NCBI GenBank assembly: GCA_963781105.1
Contig: CAWAED010000012.1
Location: 445,130-509,129 of the forward strand
Reading direction: 5' to 3'
Length of the DNA stretch: 64,000 nucleotides
Source of the DNA: Palsa-295 sp963781105
GTDB taxonomy: Bacteria > Acidobacteriota > Terriglobia > Acidiferrales > UBA7541
Position 1 is the first letter of the stretch. Each line of letters starts with the position of its first letter. A program made the position numbers and the translations under genes. The notes below the pieces were generated by a model, which saw nothing but the letters and a program-made list of their open reading frames with translations, was not told the DNA's origin and did not search any database. Positions 35,156-44,172 of the stretch are shown piece by piece.

Positions 35156-36418
35156 ATGGCACAGTTTCGTGGCCTTCAACTCTCAGAGGGAGCGCGGGCG
35201 GGGAACATCGCGATTCACCCGGCGATGACGCACCAAATTGCCAAACTAGTGTTCTGGGGCGTTCGCGGCTCCACGCCGACGCTCGAGCGCGATACGTGGC
35301 GCTACGGCGGCAACACTCCTTGCCTGGAATTAACCACGCCGGACGGCACAAAGTTCATTCTGGATTGCGGGACCGGCTTGCGGACGCTGGGTAACTGCCT
35401 GACCGAAGCGCAACGCGGGCTTGGAATTGACGCGCACATTCTGGTTACTCACTACCACTGGGATCACATTCAGGGAATTCCGTTTTTTCATCCGTTTTTT
35501 GAATCACAAAACCGTTTTCAATTTTACAGTTTCCAATCCAAGTTCCTGGGAGCGAACAGCCTGGAACAAGTGTTTGCGGCGCAGCTCGCCACGCCCTACT
35601 TTCCCGTGGACGTGACGATGATGACGGCGGCGCGCGAATTTCGCGAAGTGAGCGACGGCGAAAAATGGGAAGTGAACGGCACACGGATTTCGACGTGCTT
35701 TTTGAATCATCCGCAAGGATGCCTGGGTTACAGGATTGACACTGCGGGCGGCTCGATGGTCTATGCGACGGACAATGAACCGGGAGTTCCGGAGTGCGAC
35801 CATAATCTGCGGCATCTGGCACACGGCGCCGACGTGCTTGTGTATGACGCGCAGTATTCGCCTGAACAACTGGCATCGGAACGCAAAGGCTGGGGCCATT
35901 CAAGCTGGCTTGAGGGCGTGAAGATTGCGCGCGAGGCGAAAGTGCGCAATCTCGTTTTGTTTCACCACGATCCCGATTCTTCGGACAAAATCGTGGACGG
36001 ATTCCTTTCGGCGGCGCGGCAGGAATTTCCAGCCACTTGGGCGGCCACCGAGGGCATGTCCATCACCATGAGCGAGCGCGGCGTGAACGTGGCGATACGC
36101 GAATCGCGGCTGGGCTTGCGGCGGCGATTGAGATTTGCTGCGACGATCAGCGGAGTGACCGAAGACGGGAAGCCGTTCGAAGAAAAAGCCACGGTGCGCG
36201 ATATGAGTTTGCAAGGCGCGTACCTCGCGTTGAATAGCCGGCCGCGTTTGCAGTCCGAGGTGCGCGTGGTGATTGAAGCTTCGGGCGATCCGACGCGATC
36301 GAGCATGCTTTCATTACGCGGGACCGTGGTGCATTTCGATCTGGGGCGCGAGAAGAACCAAAATGGCGTCGGCGTAGTGTTTATCGAGGACCCTGATCCA
36401 GGGCGCCCGCGGGATTAG
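35156..36418 (+). CDS. Metallo-beta-lactamase-fold hydrolase fused to a C-terminal PilZ domain
   Basis: About 420 residues. The N-terminal ~290 residues are a PhnP/RNase Z-like MBL fold: FWGVRGSTPT, TLVTHYHWDH-type HxHxDH (VTHYHWDHIQG), then DAQYSPEQL and a late histidine in VLFHHDPDSSD. The C-terminal ~100 residues (RRRLRFAATISGVTEDG, VRDMSLQGAYLALNSRP) follow the PilZ pattern with an R-x3-R-like start and a D-M-S-L-Q-G match to D/N-x-S-x-x-G. Domain order suggests a hydrolase responding to cyclic di-GMP. The start is uncertain: ATG at 35156 or 35225. The 3' end overlaps the convergent gene by 38 bp. Confidence 0.85.
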   Translation: MAQFRGLQLSEGARAGNIAIHPAMTHQIAKLVFWGVRGSTPTLERDTWRYGGNTPCLELTTPDGTKFILDCGTGLRTLGNCLTEAQRGLGIDAHILVTHYHWDHIQGIPFFHPFFESQNRFQFYSFQSKFLGANSLEQVFAAQLATPYFPVDVTMMTAAREFREVSDGEKWEVNGTRISTCFLNHPQGCLGYRIDTAGGSMVYATDNEPGVPECDHNLRHLAHGADVLVYDAQYSPEQLASERKGWGHSSWLEGVKIAREAKVRNLVLFHHDPDSSDKIVDGFLSAARQEFPATWAATEGMSITMSERGVNVAIRESRLGLRRRLRFAATISGVTEDGKPFEEKATVRDMSLQGAYLALNSRPRLQSEVRVVIEASGDPTRSSMLSLRGTVVHFDLGREKNQNGVGVVFIEDPDPGRPRD

Positions 36419-37655
36419 GCGCAAGCGGCGTGTGCACGTGCTCGGGCCGAAAACCGACTCCGATCATGCGGGCCGGGATGCGGCGCAACACCGGAAATTT
36501 CTGCAGTAATCTAAAAGGCAGTGGTAGTTGCCGAATCGGCGCACGCTTCGCCAAAGCCGGACCGATAGCGCGCTTGTGAGCGAGAATCTGGAGCCGCTGA
36601 GTCATCCGCGTCGGAAATTCGCGGCGTTCCTGCACTTTGCGAAGTATTTCCTCCGTCACATTGCCCTGCCGCAGCGGGCCCGCTAGAATGTTTGCCGCCG
36701 CCACGGCATCCTGAATCGCGAGATTGATGCCTACGCCTCCGATCGGCGACATCGCGTGGGCGGAGTCTCCGATGCACAAAAGCCCCAGCCGCGACCAGCT
36801 CTCCAAACGATCCACGGCGACGGACAATAATTTTACGTCGTTCCACTCTTTTAATTCCGCCGTGCGCTCGCGCAGAAAGGGAGCCACTTCGGCAAGGTCG
36901 TCGCGAAACACTTGCAGACCTTTTCGTTTGATGATGTCGAATTCACCTTTCGGAATTACGTAGGCGCACTGCCAATAATCATCGCGGTTGAGCGTCACCA
37001 AAATCTTGCCCTCATGAAAGCGCCCGAGAGTTTGATCCGGGTCACTGGGCTGCCGCGAAACGCGCATCCACAGCACGTCTATAGGAGCGCCGAGATCAAT
37101 CACGTTGAAGCCGGCTTTCTGGCGAACGACGGAATGGCGTCCGTCTGCTCCCAGGGTCAAGCGCGCACGCACTTCGATATTTCCTCGCGGCGTCTTGGCC
37201 ACAACACCGACGACACTGCCGTTTTCTTCAATCAGGTCCGTGACTTCGGACTCCATTCGCAACTGAAAGCTCGGGAACGCCTTGGCCTTTTCAGACACGA
37301 AATTCAGGAAATCCCACTGGGGCATGAGCGCTATGAATTTGCACTTGGTCGGGAGATGAGAAAAATCGCCAACGGTAACCGCGAATTCGTCGATTTGAGC
37401 GCCGATTTGCGGGAGCTCTTGATGAGGCCGTTTGAGAAAGTCTTGCAGAATTCCCAGCTCAAACATTAGTTCGAGAGTGGAAGGATGAATCGTATCGCCG
37501 CGGAAGTCCCGCAGGAAGTCGGCGTGCTTTTCGAGCACAACAACGTTCACTCCAGCGCGTGCCAGCAGAAAACCGGCGATCATGCCAGCGGGTCCCCCGC
37601 CCGCGATGCAACAACGGGTCTGGACAATTCCTGAAGTGGCATTGTTCTGGGGCAT
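36381..37655 (-). CDS. FAD-dependent aromatic-hydroxylase-like oxidoreductase
   Basis: 424 residues. The N-terminal dinucleotide motif is CCIAGGGPAGMIAGFLLARAG. RGDTIHPSTLELM (FAD contact), a central LTLGADGRHSVVR (the DG fingerprint) and LLCIGDSAHAMSPIGGVGINLAI (the GD motif) together define the PHBH/UbiH class A flavoprotein hydroxylases. They use NAD(P)H and O2 to hydroxylate aromatic or polyene substrates. No partner gene suggests a substrate. The stop region overlaps the convergent hydrolase gene by 38 bp, so both ends are coding on opposite strands. Confidence 0.88.
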   Translation of the reverse strand: MPQNNATSGIVQTRCCIAGGGPAGMIAGFLLARAGVNVVVLEKHADFLRDFRGDTIHPSTLELMFELGILQDFLKRPHQELPQIGAQIDEFAVTVGDFSHLPTKCKFIALMPQWDFLNFVSEKAKAFPSFQLRMESEVTDLIEENGSVVGVVAKTPRGNIEVRARLTLGADGRHSVVRQKAGFNVIDLGAPIDVLWMRVSRQPSDPDQTLGRFHEGKILVTLNRDDYWQCAYVIPKGEFDIIKRKGLQVFRDDLAEVAPFLRERTAELKEWNDVKLLSVAVDRLESWSRLGLLCIGDSAHAMSPIGGVGINLAIQDAVAAANILAGPLRQGNVTEEILRKVQERREFPTRMTQRLQILAHKRAIGPALAKRAPIRQLPLPFRLLQKFPVLRRIPARMIGVGFRPEHVHTPLAPNPAGALDQGPR

Positions 37656-37719
37656 CGCCGGCCTCCCTAGTTCAAATCATATCCTAGAGGCGTACTGGAA
37701 TGCGGTCGGCAACGAGCAG

Positions 37720-37977
37720 TTACTTTGTATCGGCGGACAATTCAGCGAGCTGTGCATCGAGGTCGGCCAGAGCGCGGTCGAGCTGTTCGCGATATCGAGG
37801 ATCTTGATTGGATTGCAGTTGTTTTTCTACGCGGGCACGGGCGAGCAACAACACTTGCGTCTGCCGCCTCGTTTCGACTTGGGCCTGGCTGAGCTGCTTC
37901 TTATTTTGGCGATCTTCTTTGGACTGAAATTCCTGGACCTGTCCTTCGACTGCCTTGCTTTCCCATCCCCTGGCCAT
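37720..37977 (-). CDS. Small alpha-helical protein of unknown function
   Basis: 85 residues, strongly charged and predicted to be almost entirely helical or coiled coil (VETRRQTQVLLLARARVEKQL, LDRALADLDAQLAEL). The opening MARGWESKAVEGQ is one I recognise as conserved in Acidobacteria. No signal peptide. It lies 64 bp upstream of the flavoprotein on the same strand and may be co-transcribed. Confidence 0.7.
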   Translation of the reverse strand: MARGWESKAVEGQVQEFQSKEDRQNKKQLSQAQVETRRQTQVLLLARARVEKQLQSNQDPRYREQLDRALADLDAQLAELSADTK

Positions 37978-38143
37978 CCGTAGATTCTAGATGCGGCACC
38001 ATTGAATGCGACGTTAAATTTCTGTTCAGGTTTCCTTGGCGCACCCGGCATGAGGCTCCATGCGAGATGTCGGATTCTGCTCCAGACGGAGACCGCCGTG
38101 CCTTGATTGCTAGTACACTTGTGGCGCTTTCCGGGTGGGCGAC

Positions 38144-39514
38144 ATGAAATTCGACGCGATTGTGATTGGGTCGGGGCAGGCGGGGAAACCGCTTTCCTAC
38201 GCGCTGGCGGACTTGGGATGGAAAGTTGCGTTCATCGAGCGCGCGGAGCTGGGCGGCTCGTGCATCAATACCGGGTGCACGCCTACGAAGACTATGGTGG
38301 CCTCGGCGCAGGTGGCGCGTTATGCGCGAGACGCGGCGCGCTGGGGAGTACGGGCGAGCGACGTGAGCGTGGATCTTCCCGCGGTGGTAGCGCGACAGAA
38401 CAAAGTAGTGCAGAACTTTCGCAATTCGATCCAGAAACGGATCAGCGACCGGCCCAATATCCGGTTGGTGCACGCGCACGCGAGATTCAGCGGACCTCAT
38501 CAAGTGGAAGCGGGCGGCGAAACTTTCGAGAGCGAGAAAATTTTTATTGATACCGGAACACGCCCTGAAATTCCCAAGATTGCGGGGATTGATTCCGTTC
38601 CCTTCCTCACTAACGAGTCCATCATCGAGTTGCAGGAACTGCCGAATCATCTGCTGGTGATGGGCGGCGGATATATTGGCCTGGAATTCGGACAGATGTT
38701 TCGCCGCTTCGGCAGCCGCGTCACGATTATTCACAGGAGCGAGCGGATTCTGCGGAACGAAGATCCGGACATTACCGAAATATTGCAAAAGGCGTTGGAA
38801 GCCGAGGGCATCGAATTTCTGCTCGGCGCGAAAGCAGCACGCATCGAAAATCGCAGCGGCGAAATCGCTTTAACGCTCGAGTCCAAAGCGGGCGCGAAGA
38901 CAGTTTCAGGCTCGCATCTTCTGGTCGCCAGCGGGCGCATTCCGAATACCGACGATCTTGGCATCGAAAAAGCCGGCGTCGAAACCGATGCGCGCGGCTA
39001 CGTCAAAGTGAACGGCAGGATGGAAACGAGCGTGCCCGGGATCTGGGCGACGGGCGACGTGAAAGGCGGCCCGGCATTCACGCACATTTCCTACAACGAT
39101 TACCAGATCGTTTATGCAAACCTGATCGAAGGAAAAAACCTCACCATCGAAAACCGTTATCTTCCGTACGCACTTTTCACGGATCCGCCGCTGGGGCGCG
39201 TGGGAATCACCGAGCAGGTCGCACGGGCTTCCGCCCGCAAATTCAAGATGGGGACATACCCGATGACTTCGGTGGCGCGGGCAATCGAGCGCGATGAAAC
39301 GGCGGGCCTGATGAAAATTATCGTGGATGGCGAGAACGATCAGATTCTGGGCGCGGCGATTCTCGCCAGCGAGGGCGGCGAGACGGTGCAGATACTGGGC
39401 GCGATGATTTTGGCCAAGGCTCCTTATACCGTGTTGAAGGGCGCCGTGTACATTCATCCCACGCTTGCGGAGGGATTTTTCGGATTGATGGAATCGGTAA
39501 AGCCGGCGAATTAG
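38144..39514 (+). CDS. Pyridine nucleotide-disulfide oxidoreductase (mercuric reductase-like)
   Basis: 456 residues. The FAD motif is AIVIGSGQAGKPLSYALADLG, and the redox cysteines C40 and C45 lie in GGSCINTGCTPTKTM. The NAD motif is VMGGGYIGLEFGQMFRRFG, a GRIPNT and ATGDVKGGP follow, and the C-terminal interface has the catalytic HPTLAE. This is the lipoamide dehydrogenase/mercuric reductase class. The N-terminal metal-binding domain and the vicinal C-terminal cysteines needed for Hg(II) reduction are absent, so mercury resistance is unlikely; the true substrate is unknown. The ATG at 38144 is preferred over the GTG nine bases upstream. Confidence 0.88.
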   Translation: MKFDAIVIGSGQAGKPLSYALADLGWKVAFIERAELGGSCINTGCTPTKTMVASAQVARYARDAARWGVRASDVSVDLPAVVARQNKVVQNFRNSIQKRISDRPNIRLVHAHARFSGPHQVEAGGETFESEKIFIDTGTRPEIPKIAGIDSVPFLTNESIIELQELPNHLLVMGGGYIGLEFGQMFRRFGSRVTIIHRSERILRNEDPDITEILQKALEAEGIEFLLGAKAARIENRSGEIALTLESKAGAKTVSGSHLLVASGRIPNTDDLGIEKAGVETDARGYVKVNGRMETSVPGIWATGDVKGGPAFTHISYNDYQIVYANLIEGKNLTIENRYLPYALFTDPPLGRVGITEQVARASARKFKMGTYPMTSVARAIERDETAGLMKIIVDGENDQILGAAILASEGGETVQILGAMILAKAPYTVLKGAVYIHPTLAEGFFGLMESVKPAN

Positions 39515-39570
39515 GCGCGCAGACGCGGTGGCATGACGCCTGCTTCTTGCTCACACTGAAAATCGAAGAG

Positions 39571-39595
39571 AGATCCCTCGCTTCGCTCGGATGTC
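39571..39595 (-). repeat. Dispersed GTCATCC..GGATCT repeat unit, diverged inverted copy
   Basis: On the plus strand it begins AGATCCCTCGCTTCGCTCGG and continues ATGTCA: the reverse of the unit at 18379, 26457 and 33847, with an A-for-A/C change near the end. It lies between the reductase and TolC genes, close to the operon's 3' end. Confidence 0.6.
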
Positions 39596-39641
39596 AACAC
39601 ATTCGCAACCGCGACGTTCTCTAGTGGCGAGGTCTTCTTAT

Positions 39642-41009
39642 TTATTGCAGCGCGCCGATTTGGAAGTTGAGCGCAGACAATTGTGCGGCGTAGTCGTATT
39701 TGGCGCTGGCCTGCGCGATTTCCGCTTGTGTTTCGTTCAATTGCGATTGGCTTAGTTCGATGATGGAGCTCAAGCCGAGTTTGTAGCGCGCCTGCGCGAG
39801 ATTAAGGGCTTGGTTCGCCTGATTCAAGAGTTGATCGGTCAAGGCCAGGCGCTGGTAACCGGAATTCGCGTTCAGCCAGGCCTTGCGCACGTCCCGGACA
39901 ATGTTGTTCTGTAAATCCCGAAGATATTGCTGCTGGGCGCTGGCCTCTGCATTTGCTTCCGCATGAAGCGCGTTGAACTGCCGCCCATTAAAGATGGGAA
40001 TATTCACGTTGAACCCGGCGGCGGCATAGCGCGAAGCAAGGGGTTCTTCGCGAACCGGAGTGAGGCCGGCGACACCCACGCCGCTGATGGTGGGAAACCA
40101 AAGGTCGCGCTCGGCGGTTGCGTAGCTCTGCGCGGAATTCACATCCAGCCGGCGGCCGACTAGTTCCGGCCGATTCTGCACGGCCTGCGCGATCAGGGTC
40201 GGAAGATCCGGCGGCGGCGCGGGAGGCAGCGGTTGCTCCGCGAGCTGAAATGTTCGTTGGTCCGAATAACCGAGAGCGGTGGAAAGATCGGCGAAGGAAG
40301 CCTGCAGATCATTTTGCGCTTGCACGAGCAAGAGCTGCGCCTGCGCCAAGTCCACGTTAGCAAAACTGACGTCGAGGCCGGACTTCAATTTATTCTTTTC
40401 CAGTGCGGTGATTTGATCGGAAACGAGCTGGCGATCCTTGACGGTTTCTTGCGCGACCTGCAGCACTGCCTGCGCTTTCAGTACGCCGTAGTAGGCGGCG
40501 TCCACCGCGAGCAATACGTCGGCCCGAGTGGCGGTGACGTTTTCTTCTTCGGCTTTAGCGTGCAGCAGCGAACTTTTCACCAATTCGTGAGTGCGGCCAA
40601 AGTCGGTGACGAGTTGTTGCACCGTCACGCCGTCCGCAAAGCGATCGTACACGATCGGATTATTCAGCGCGCCGGCGGTGATGCGGCTGTTGGTTTCCGA
40701 TTTCACTCCGGTGACGCTGCCGTATGCGTGAGGGTAATATTCCGAGCGGGCTTCGGTGACCTGCGCTTTGGCCGCGTTTGCGAGATACGATGCCGCCTGA
40801 ATCTGCGGATGATTCTGAACCGCAATTTTCTCGGCTTCCTGCAGCGTGAGGCTCTGCGCCGCCTGCGCGGACGGCTGCGCCTGCGGTGGCAGCTGCTGCA
40901 TGGGCGTCGGCGCGGGCGACGCCGGTTGCATTTGGGCGGAGGTTCCGAGCGCTGCACCGAGCACAGCGAATAAAGCGACCACGGGTAAAACCGAATTGCA
41001 GCGACGCAT
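39642..41009 (-). CDS. TolC-family outer-membrane efflux protein
   Basis: 455 residues with a signal peptide and a Pro/Gln/Ala-rich linker (to about residue 55). Two TolC half-repeats are visible by their long helices: SLTLQEAEKIAVQNHPQIQAA, then LAQAQLLLVQAQNDLQASFADL, and later LVGRRLDVNSAQSYATAERDLWFP with LALAQARYKLGLSSIIELSQSQ. It would form the trimeric outer-membrane exit duct. Its ATG overlaps the stop of the upstream RND gene (TAATG), with a GGAGG site inside that gene. It is the last gene of the efflux operon. Confidence 0.92.
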   Translation of the reverse strand: MRRCNSVLPVVALFAVLGAALGTSAQMQPASPAPTPMQQLPPQAQPSAQAAQSLTLQEAEKIAVQNHPQIQAASYLANAAKAQVTEARSEYYPHAYGSVTGVKSETNSRITAGALNNPIVYDRFADGVTVQQLVTDFGRTHELVKSSLLHAKAEEENVTATRADVLLAVDAAYYGVLKAQAVLQVAQETVKDRQLVSDQITALEKNKLKSGLDVSFANVDLAQAQLLLVQAQNDLQASFADLSTALGYSDQRTFQLAEQPLPPAPPPDLPTLIAQAVQNRPELVGRRLDVNSAQSYATAERDLWFPTISGVGVAGLTPVREEPLASRYAAAGFNVNIPIFNGRQFNALHAEANAEASAQQQYLRDLQNNIVRDVRKAWLNANSGYQRLALTDQLLNQANQALNLAQARYKLGLSSIIELSQSQLNETQAEIAQASAKYDYAAQLSALNFQIGALQ

Positions 41010-44000
41010 TAGCTAGCCTCCTGCGGAAGTGGGGCGGGGCCAGATTCGGCCTCCCGGCGATAAATCAAAAGATACGCAGCTGGCACGAAGAAGATGGTCA
41101 GCACCACGGAAGCGGTCAAGCCGCCGATGATCACGCGGGCGAGCGGGGCATAGGCTTCGCTTCCGGCTTCCAGTTTCAAAGCCATCGGCAAAAGCCCGAC
41201 GATCGTTGCCAGGGAAGTCATCAGGATGGGACGCAGCCGGATGCGGCAGGAATGCGCGACTGCATCCTGTACGCTGCGCCCTTCGGAACGGAGCCGGTTC
41301 GCGAAATCCACAATCAAAATACTGTTCGAGACAACCATTCCAGTTAGCATCACGATGCCCATCAGCGATTGGATGTTGAGAGTCGTATCCGTAAATCCAA
41401 GAGTGAGCATCACACCGACAAGCCCGGTCGGAACTGCAAGAACGATCAGGAAGGGGTCAATGAAGGAGGCGAACTGGGCTACAAGAACGAGATAAACCAG
41501 GAGAACCGACAGGAGAAGGCCGAAGCCAAAACTGCGAAAGGAGGAATTCATAGTGGTCACCAATCCGCGGACGTTGACACGGATGTTAGGCGGCAGTTTC
41601 GTGCCCGCGACAATTTTTGCGATTTCCTTGGATGGCTTTCCGAGATCCTCGCCAGCAGGAGACACGTACACGTCAATGGTTCGCTGTAACTGATAGTGGT
41701 CGACCTCCGTGGGAGTGAGGATTGGAGTAACGTCCGCGACCTGATTGAGGTACGTGGGCAGCTTCAAATTCGGCGCCCGCAGAGGCATCGCTTTCAGATC
41801 GTCGATGGATTTCACCTGGTTATCCGGGTACTGTACCGCTACGAAATAGTTGTTACCACTTTGCGGATCCACCCAATAACTGGGCGCAATCATGGCATCA
41901 GAAGTAAGGGCGGTGATGAGGTTGTCCACCACCTCCTTGGGGTCCAAACCGAGTTGGCTCGCGCGTTCGCGATTCACGTTCAATTGGAGCGCCGGATAGT
42001 CCATGTCTTGCGGTACATAGACATCCGAAACGCCCGGGAGAGCCTGGAATTTTCGCGCGAGGTCCAAAGCGAGATCGTTGGCAACCTGCAAATCCATTCC
42101 ACTGACCTGCACATCAATCGGAGCCGGCATTCCCTGGTTCAGGACCGAGTCGACCAATCCGCCCGATTGGAAGTAGGTGCGCAGTTGCGGCAACTCGGTT
42201 GCAGTTCGACTCCGAACTTGTGCCATGTAGACAAAGCTACTGATTTCGTGATCTTCCTTGAGGCCCACCTGAATGAATGCGGTATGCATCGCCGAGTTTG
42301 GGGTTGTCAACGCCGAAAGATCAGGCATGACACCAATGTTTGATACGATTGCGTGAAGATCACCAGGCCGCACTACCTGGCGAACAATTTTTTCGACCTT
42401 TTTCACGTAATCTTCGGTAACTTCCAGCCTGGTTCCGGTGGGGGCTTTCAGATTGATGACGAATTGGCCCGCGTCGGTGCGGGGAAAGAATGAAAGCCCT
42501 ACCAACGGATAAAGGCAGAAGCTCAGGATAAACACTCCCAAAAACCCCCACACAACCGCCTTGGGGTGCTCAAGGGTTTTCTGAACCCAGCGATCATAAA
42601 CACCAAGCATGCGCTCGAATCGATCATTGAACCACGTGCGGAATCTCACTCCCCACGATTTGTCCGGGGTCTCCGAAGCCTCCCGATGGTGTACGATCCC
42701 GCGCAACGCATGGGCGCAGTAGAGCGGCACAACCGAGACCGCGACAAAGTAGGAAGCGAACAAAGAAATCACGACGGCCAGGGCCAGTGCCGTGAATAAG
42801 TATTTGCTCACACCGAATAGGAGCGTCACGGGGAAAAAGACGACCACCGTAACAAGCGTGATCGCGAGAACGGCCAAAGATACTTCATTTGCGCCTTTCT
42901 CAGAGGCAACTGCAGGACTTTCGCCGAGTTCCATATGGCGAAAAATGTTTTCGAGAACGACCACTGAATTATCAATCAGGCGCGAGAACGCCAGAGCCAG
43001 ACCACTTAGAACCATGCTGTTAATGGTTTCGTCTCCTGAGTGCAGGAGAAAAAAAGCTGCCATAACGGAAAGCGGGATCGAAAGAAAGACGGCCGCCGTC
43101 GCTCTCGGACTGCCCAGGAAGATCAAAATCATCAGGCCTGTGAGCAACAGGCCGATTCCGCCCTCGCGCAGCACGGTCGAAATCGCTTGTTTGACAAACA
43201 ACGATTGATCGAAAACGACGTGGGTTTTCAATTCCGAGGGAATATCACGCAAATGCTTGATCGCATCTTCGATTCCGTTGACAACCGCGATCGTATTGGT
43301 GTCGCCACCTTGCTTCAGGATGGGAACGTAGACTGACCGTTGCCCGTTAACGCGAACGATGTTGTATTGCAGAGCGGATCCGTCGGTTGCTTTGCCCACA
43401 TCGGAAACGAAAACGGACTTGTCTCCTTCCGTCTTGAGAGGGATGTTATTCAGCGCGTTCGCGTTTGGCACTTGCGCGTTGGTGTATAGATTGTAATCTG
43501 TTGGTCCGATTCGAACATCGCCCGCCGGCAAGATCAAGTTGGACTCGTCAATCGCGCGTACGACGTCCATAGGGCTGAGCTGATGTGCCTGTAGCTTCAG
43601 GGGATTGACGTACACCATGATCTGGCGGTAGCGGCCGCCGTAAGGTGGAGGAACGGTTGCACCAGGAACACCGGCGATCTGGTTGCGGATTTGAAATTGC
43701 AGGTAGTCGTGAAGTTGAGTCTCGCTCATCCCCTGACCTTCGACCGTGAGCAGGCAAACCGGAAGGTTGGAAGCATCCATACTCATCACGACAGGCGGAA
43801 GGGTGCCTTGAGGAAGCCGCCTTAGATCGGCCATCGCAAGATTGGAAATCTGCGTGACATCCGCGTTGGCGTCCGTGCCCGGCTGGAAATAGATCTTGAT
43901 CAGGCTCACACCGGACATGGAGCGCGACTCCATGTGATCGATTCCGCTGCCCAGCGTGAAGAAACGCTCGAACGTATCGGTGATATCGGCTTCGATCTGT

Positions 44001-44164
44001 TGGGGAGGCATGCCGCTGTAAAATGTGGCTACCATCACCACCGGAATGTTGATGGCCGGGAACATGTCCACGGGCATCTGCACCAGGCTGGTCAGGCCTA
44101 GCACGCACACGAAAAGACAGATGACAACAATGAAGTAAGGATGTCGCAATGAGAACGATGGCAT
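41009..44164 (-). CDS. RND efflux permease 2 (proton-relay variant)
   Basis: 1051 residues, 12 membrane helices and two periplasmic porter/docking regions of the AcrB/HAE kind. Sequence is nearly collinear with the permease encoded just before it (44173-47322); most blocks are identical. The start is the ATG at 44164 (MPSFSLRHPYF), matching the paralogue; 83 upstream codons in frame lie inside the neighbour and are not real. In helix 4 the acidic pair reads R-L-I-D398-N399-S where the paralogue and AcrB have D-D. Losing the second aspartate normally kills proton coupling in a homotrimer, so this subunit may work in a mixed trimer. Eight bases separate it from the upstream gene. Confidence 0.92.
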   Translation of the reverse strand: MPSFSLRHPYFIVVICLFVCVLGLTSLVQMPVDMFPAINIPVVMVATFYSGMPPQQIEADITDTFERFFTLGSGIDHMESRSMSGVSLIKIYFQPGTDANADVTQISNLAMADLRRLPQGTLPPVVMSMDASNLPVCLLTVEGQGMSETQLHDYLQFQIRNQIAGVPGATVPPPYGGRYRQIMVYVNPLKLQAHQLSPMDVVRAIDESNLILPAGDVRIGPTDYNLYTNAQVPNANALNNIPLKTEGDKSVFVSDVGKATDGSALQYNIVRVNGQRSVYVPILKQGGDTNTIAVVNGIEDAIKHLRDIPSELKTHVVFDQSLFVKQAISTVLREGGIGLLLTGLMILIFLGSPRATAAVFLSIPLSVMAAFFLLHSGDETINSMVLSGLALAFSRLIDNSVVVLENIFRHMELGESPAVASEKGANEVSLAVLAITLVTVVVFFPVTLLFGVSKYLFTALALAVVISLFASYFVAVSVVPLYCAHALRGIVHHREASETPDKSWGVRFRTWFNDRFERMLGVYDRWVQKTLEHPKAVVWGFLGVFILSFCLYPLVGLSFFPRTDAGQFVINLKAPTGTRLEVTEDYVKKVEKIVRQVVRPGDLHAIVSNIGVMPDLSALTTPNSAMHTAFIQVGLKEDHEISSFVYMAQVRSRTATELPQLRTYFQSGGLVDSVLNQGMPAPIDVQVSGMDLQVANDLALDLARKFQALPGVSDVYVPQDMDYPALQLNVNRERASQLGLDPKEVVDNLITALTSDAMIAPSYWVDPQSGNNYFVAVQYPDNQVKSIDDLKAMPLRAPNLKLPTYLNQVADVTPILTPTEVDHYQLQRTIDVYVSPAGEDLGKPSKEIAKIVAGTKLPPNIRVNVRGLVTTMNSSFRSFGFGLLLSVLLVYLVLVAQFASFIDPFLIVLAVPTGLVGVMLTLGFTDTTLNIQSLMGIVMLTGMVVSNSILIVDFANRLRSEGRSVQDAVAHSCRIRLRPILMTSLATIVGLLPMALKLEAGSEAYAPLARVIIGGLTASVVLTIFFVPAAYLLIYRREAESGPAPLPQEAS

Positions 44165-44172
44165 AGAACTCC

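Noticed and set aside
38144..39514. Mercury resistance determinant
   Set aside because: The flavoprotein lacks the vicinal C-terminal cysteines and metal-binding domain of mercuric reductase, and no mer genes are near.
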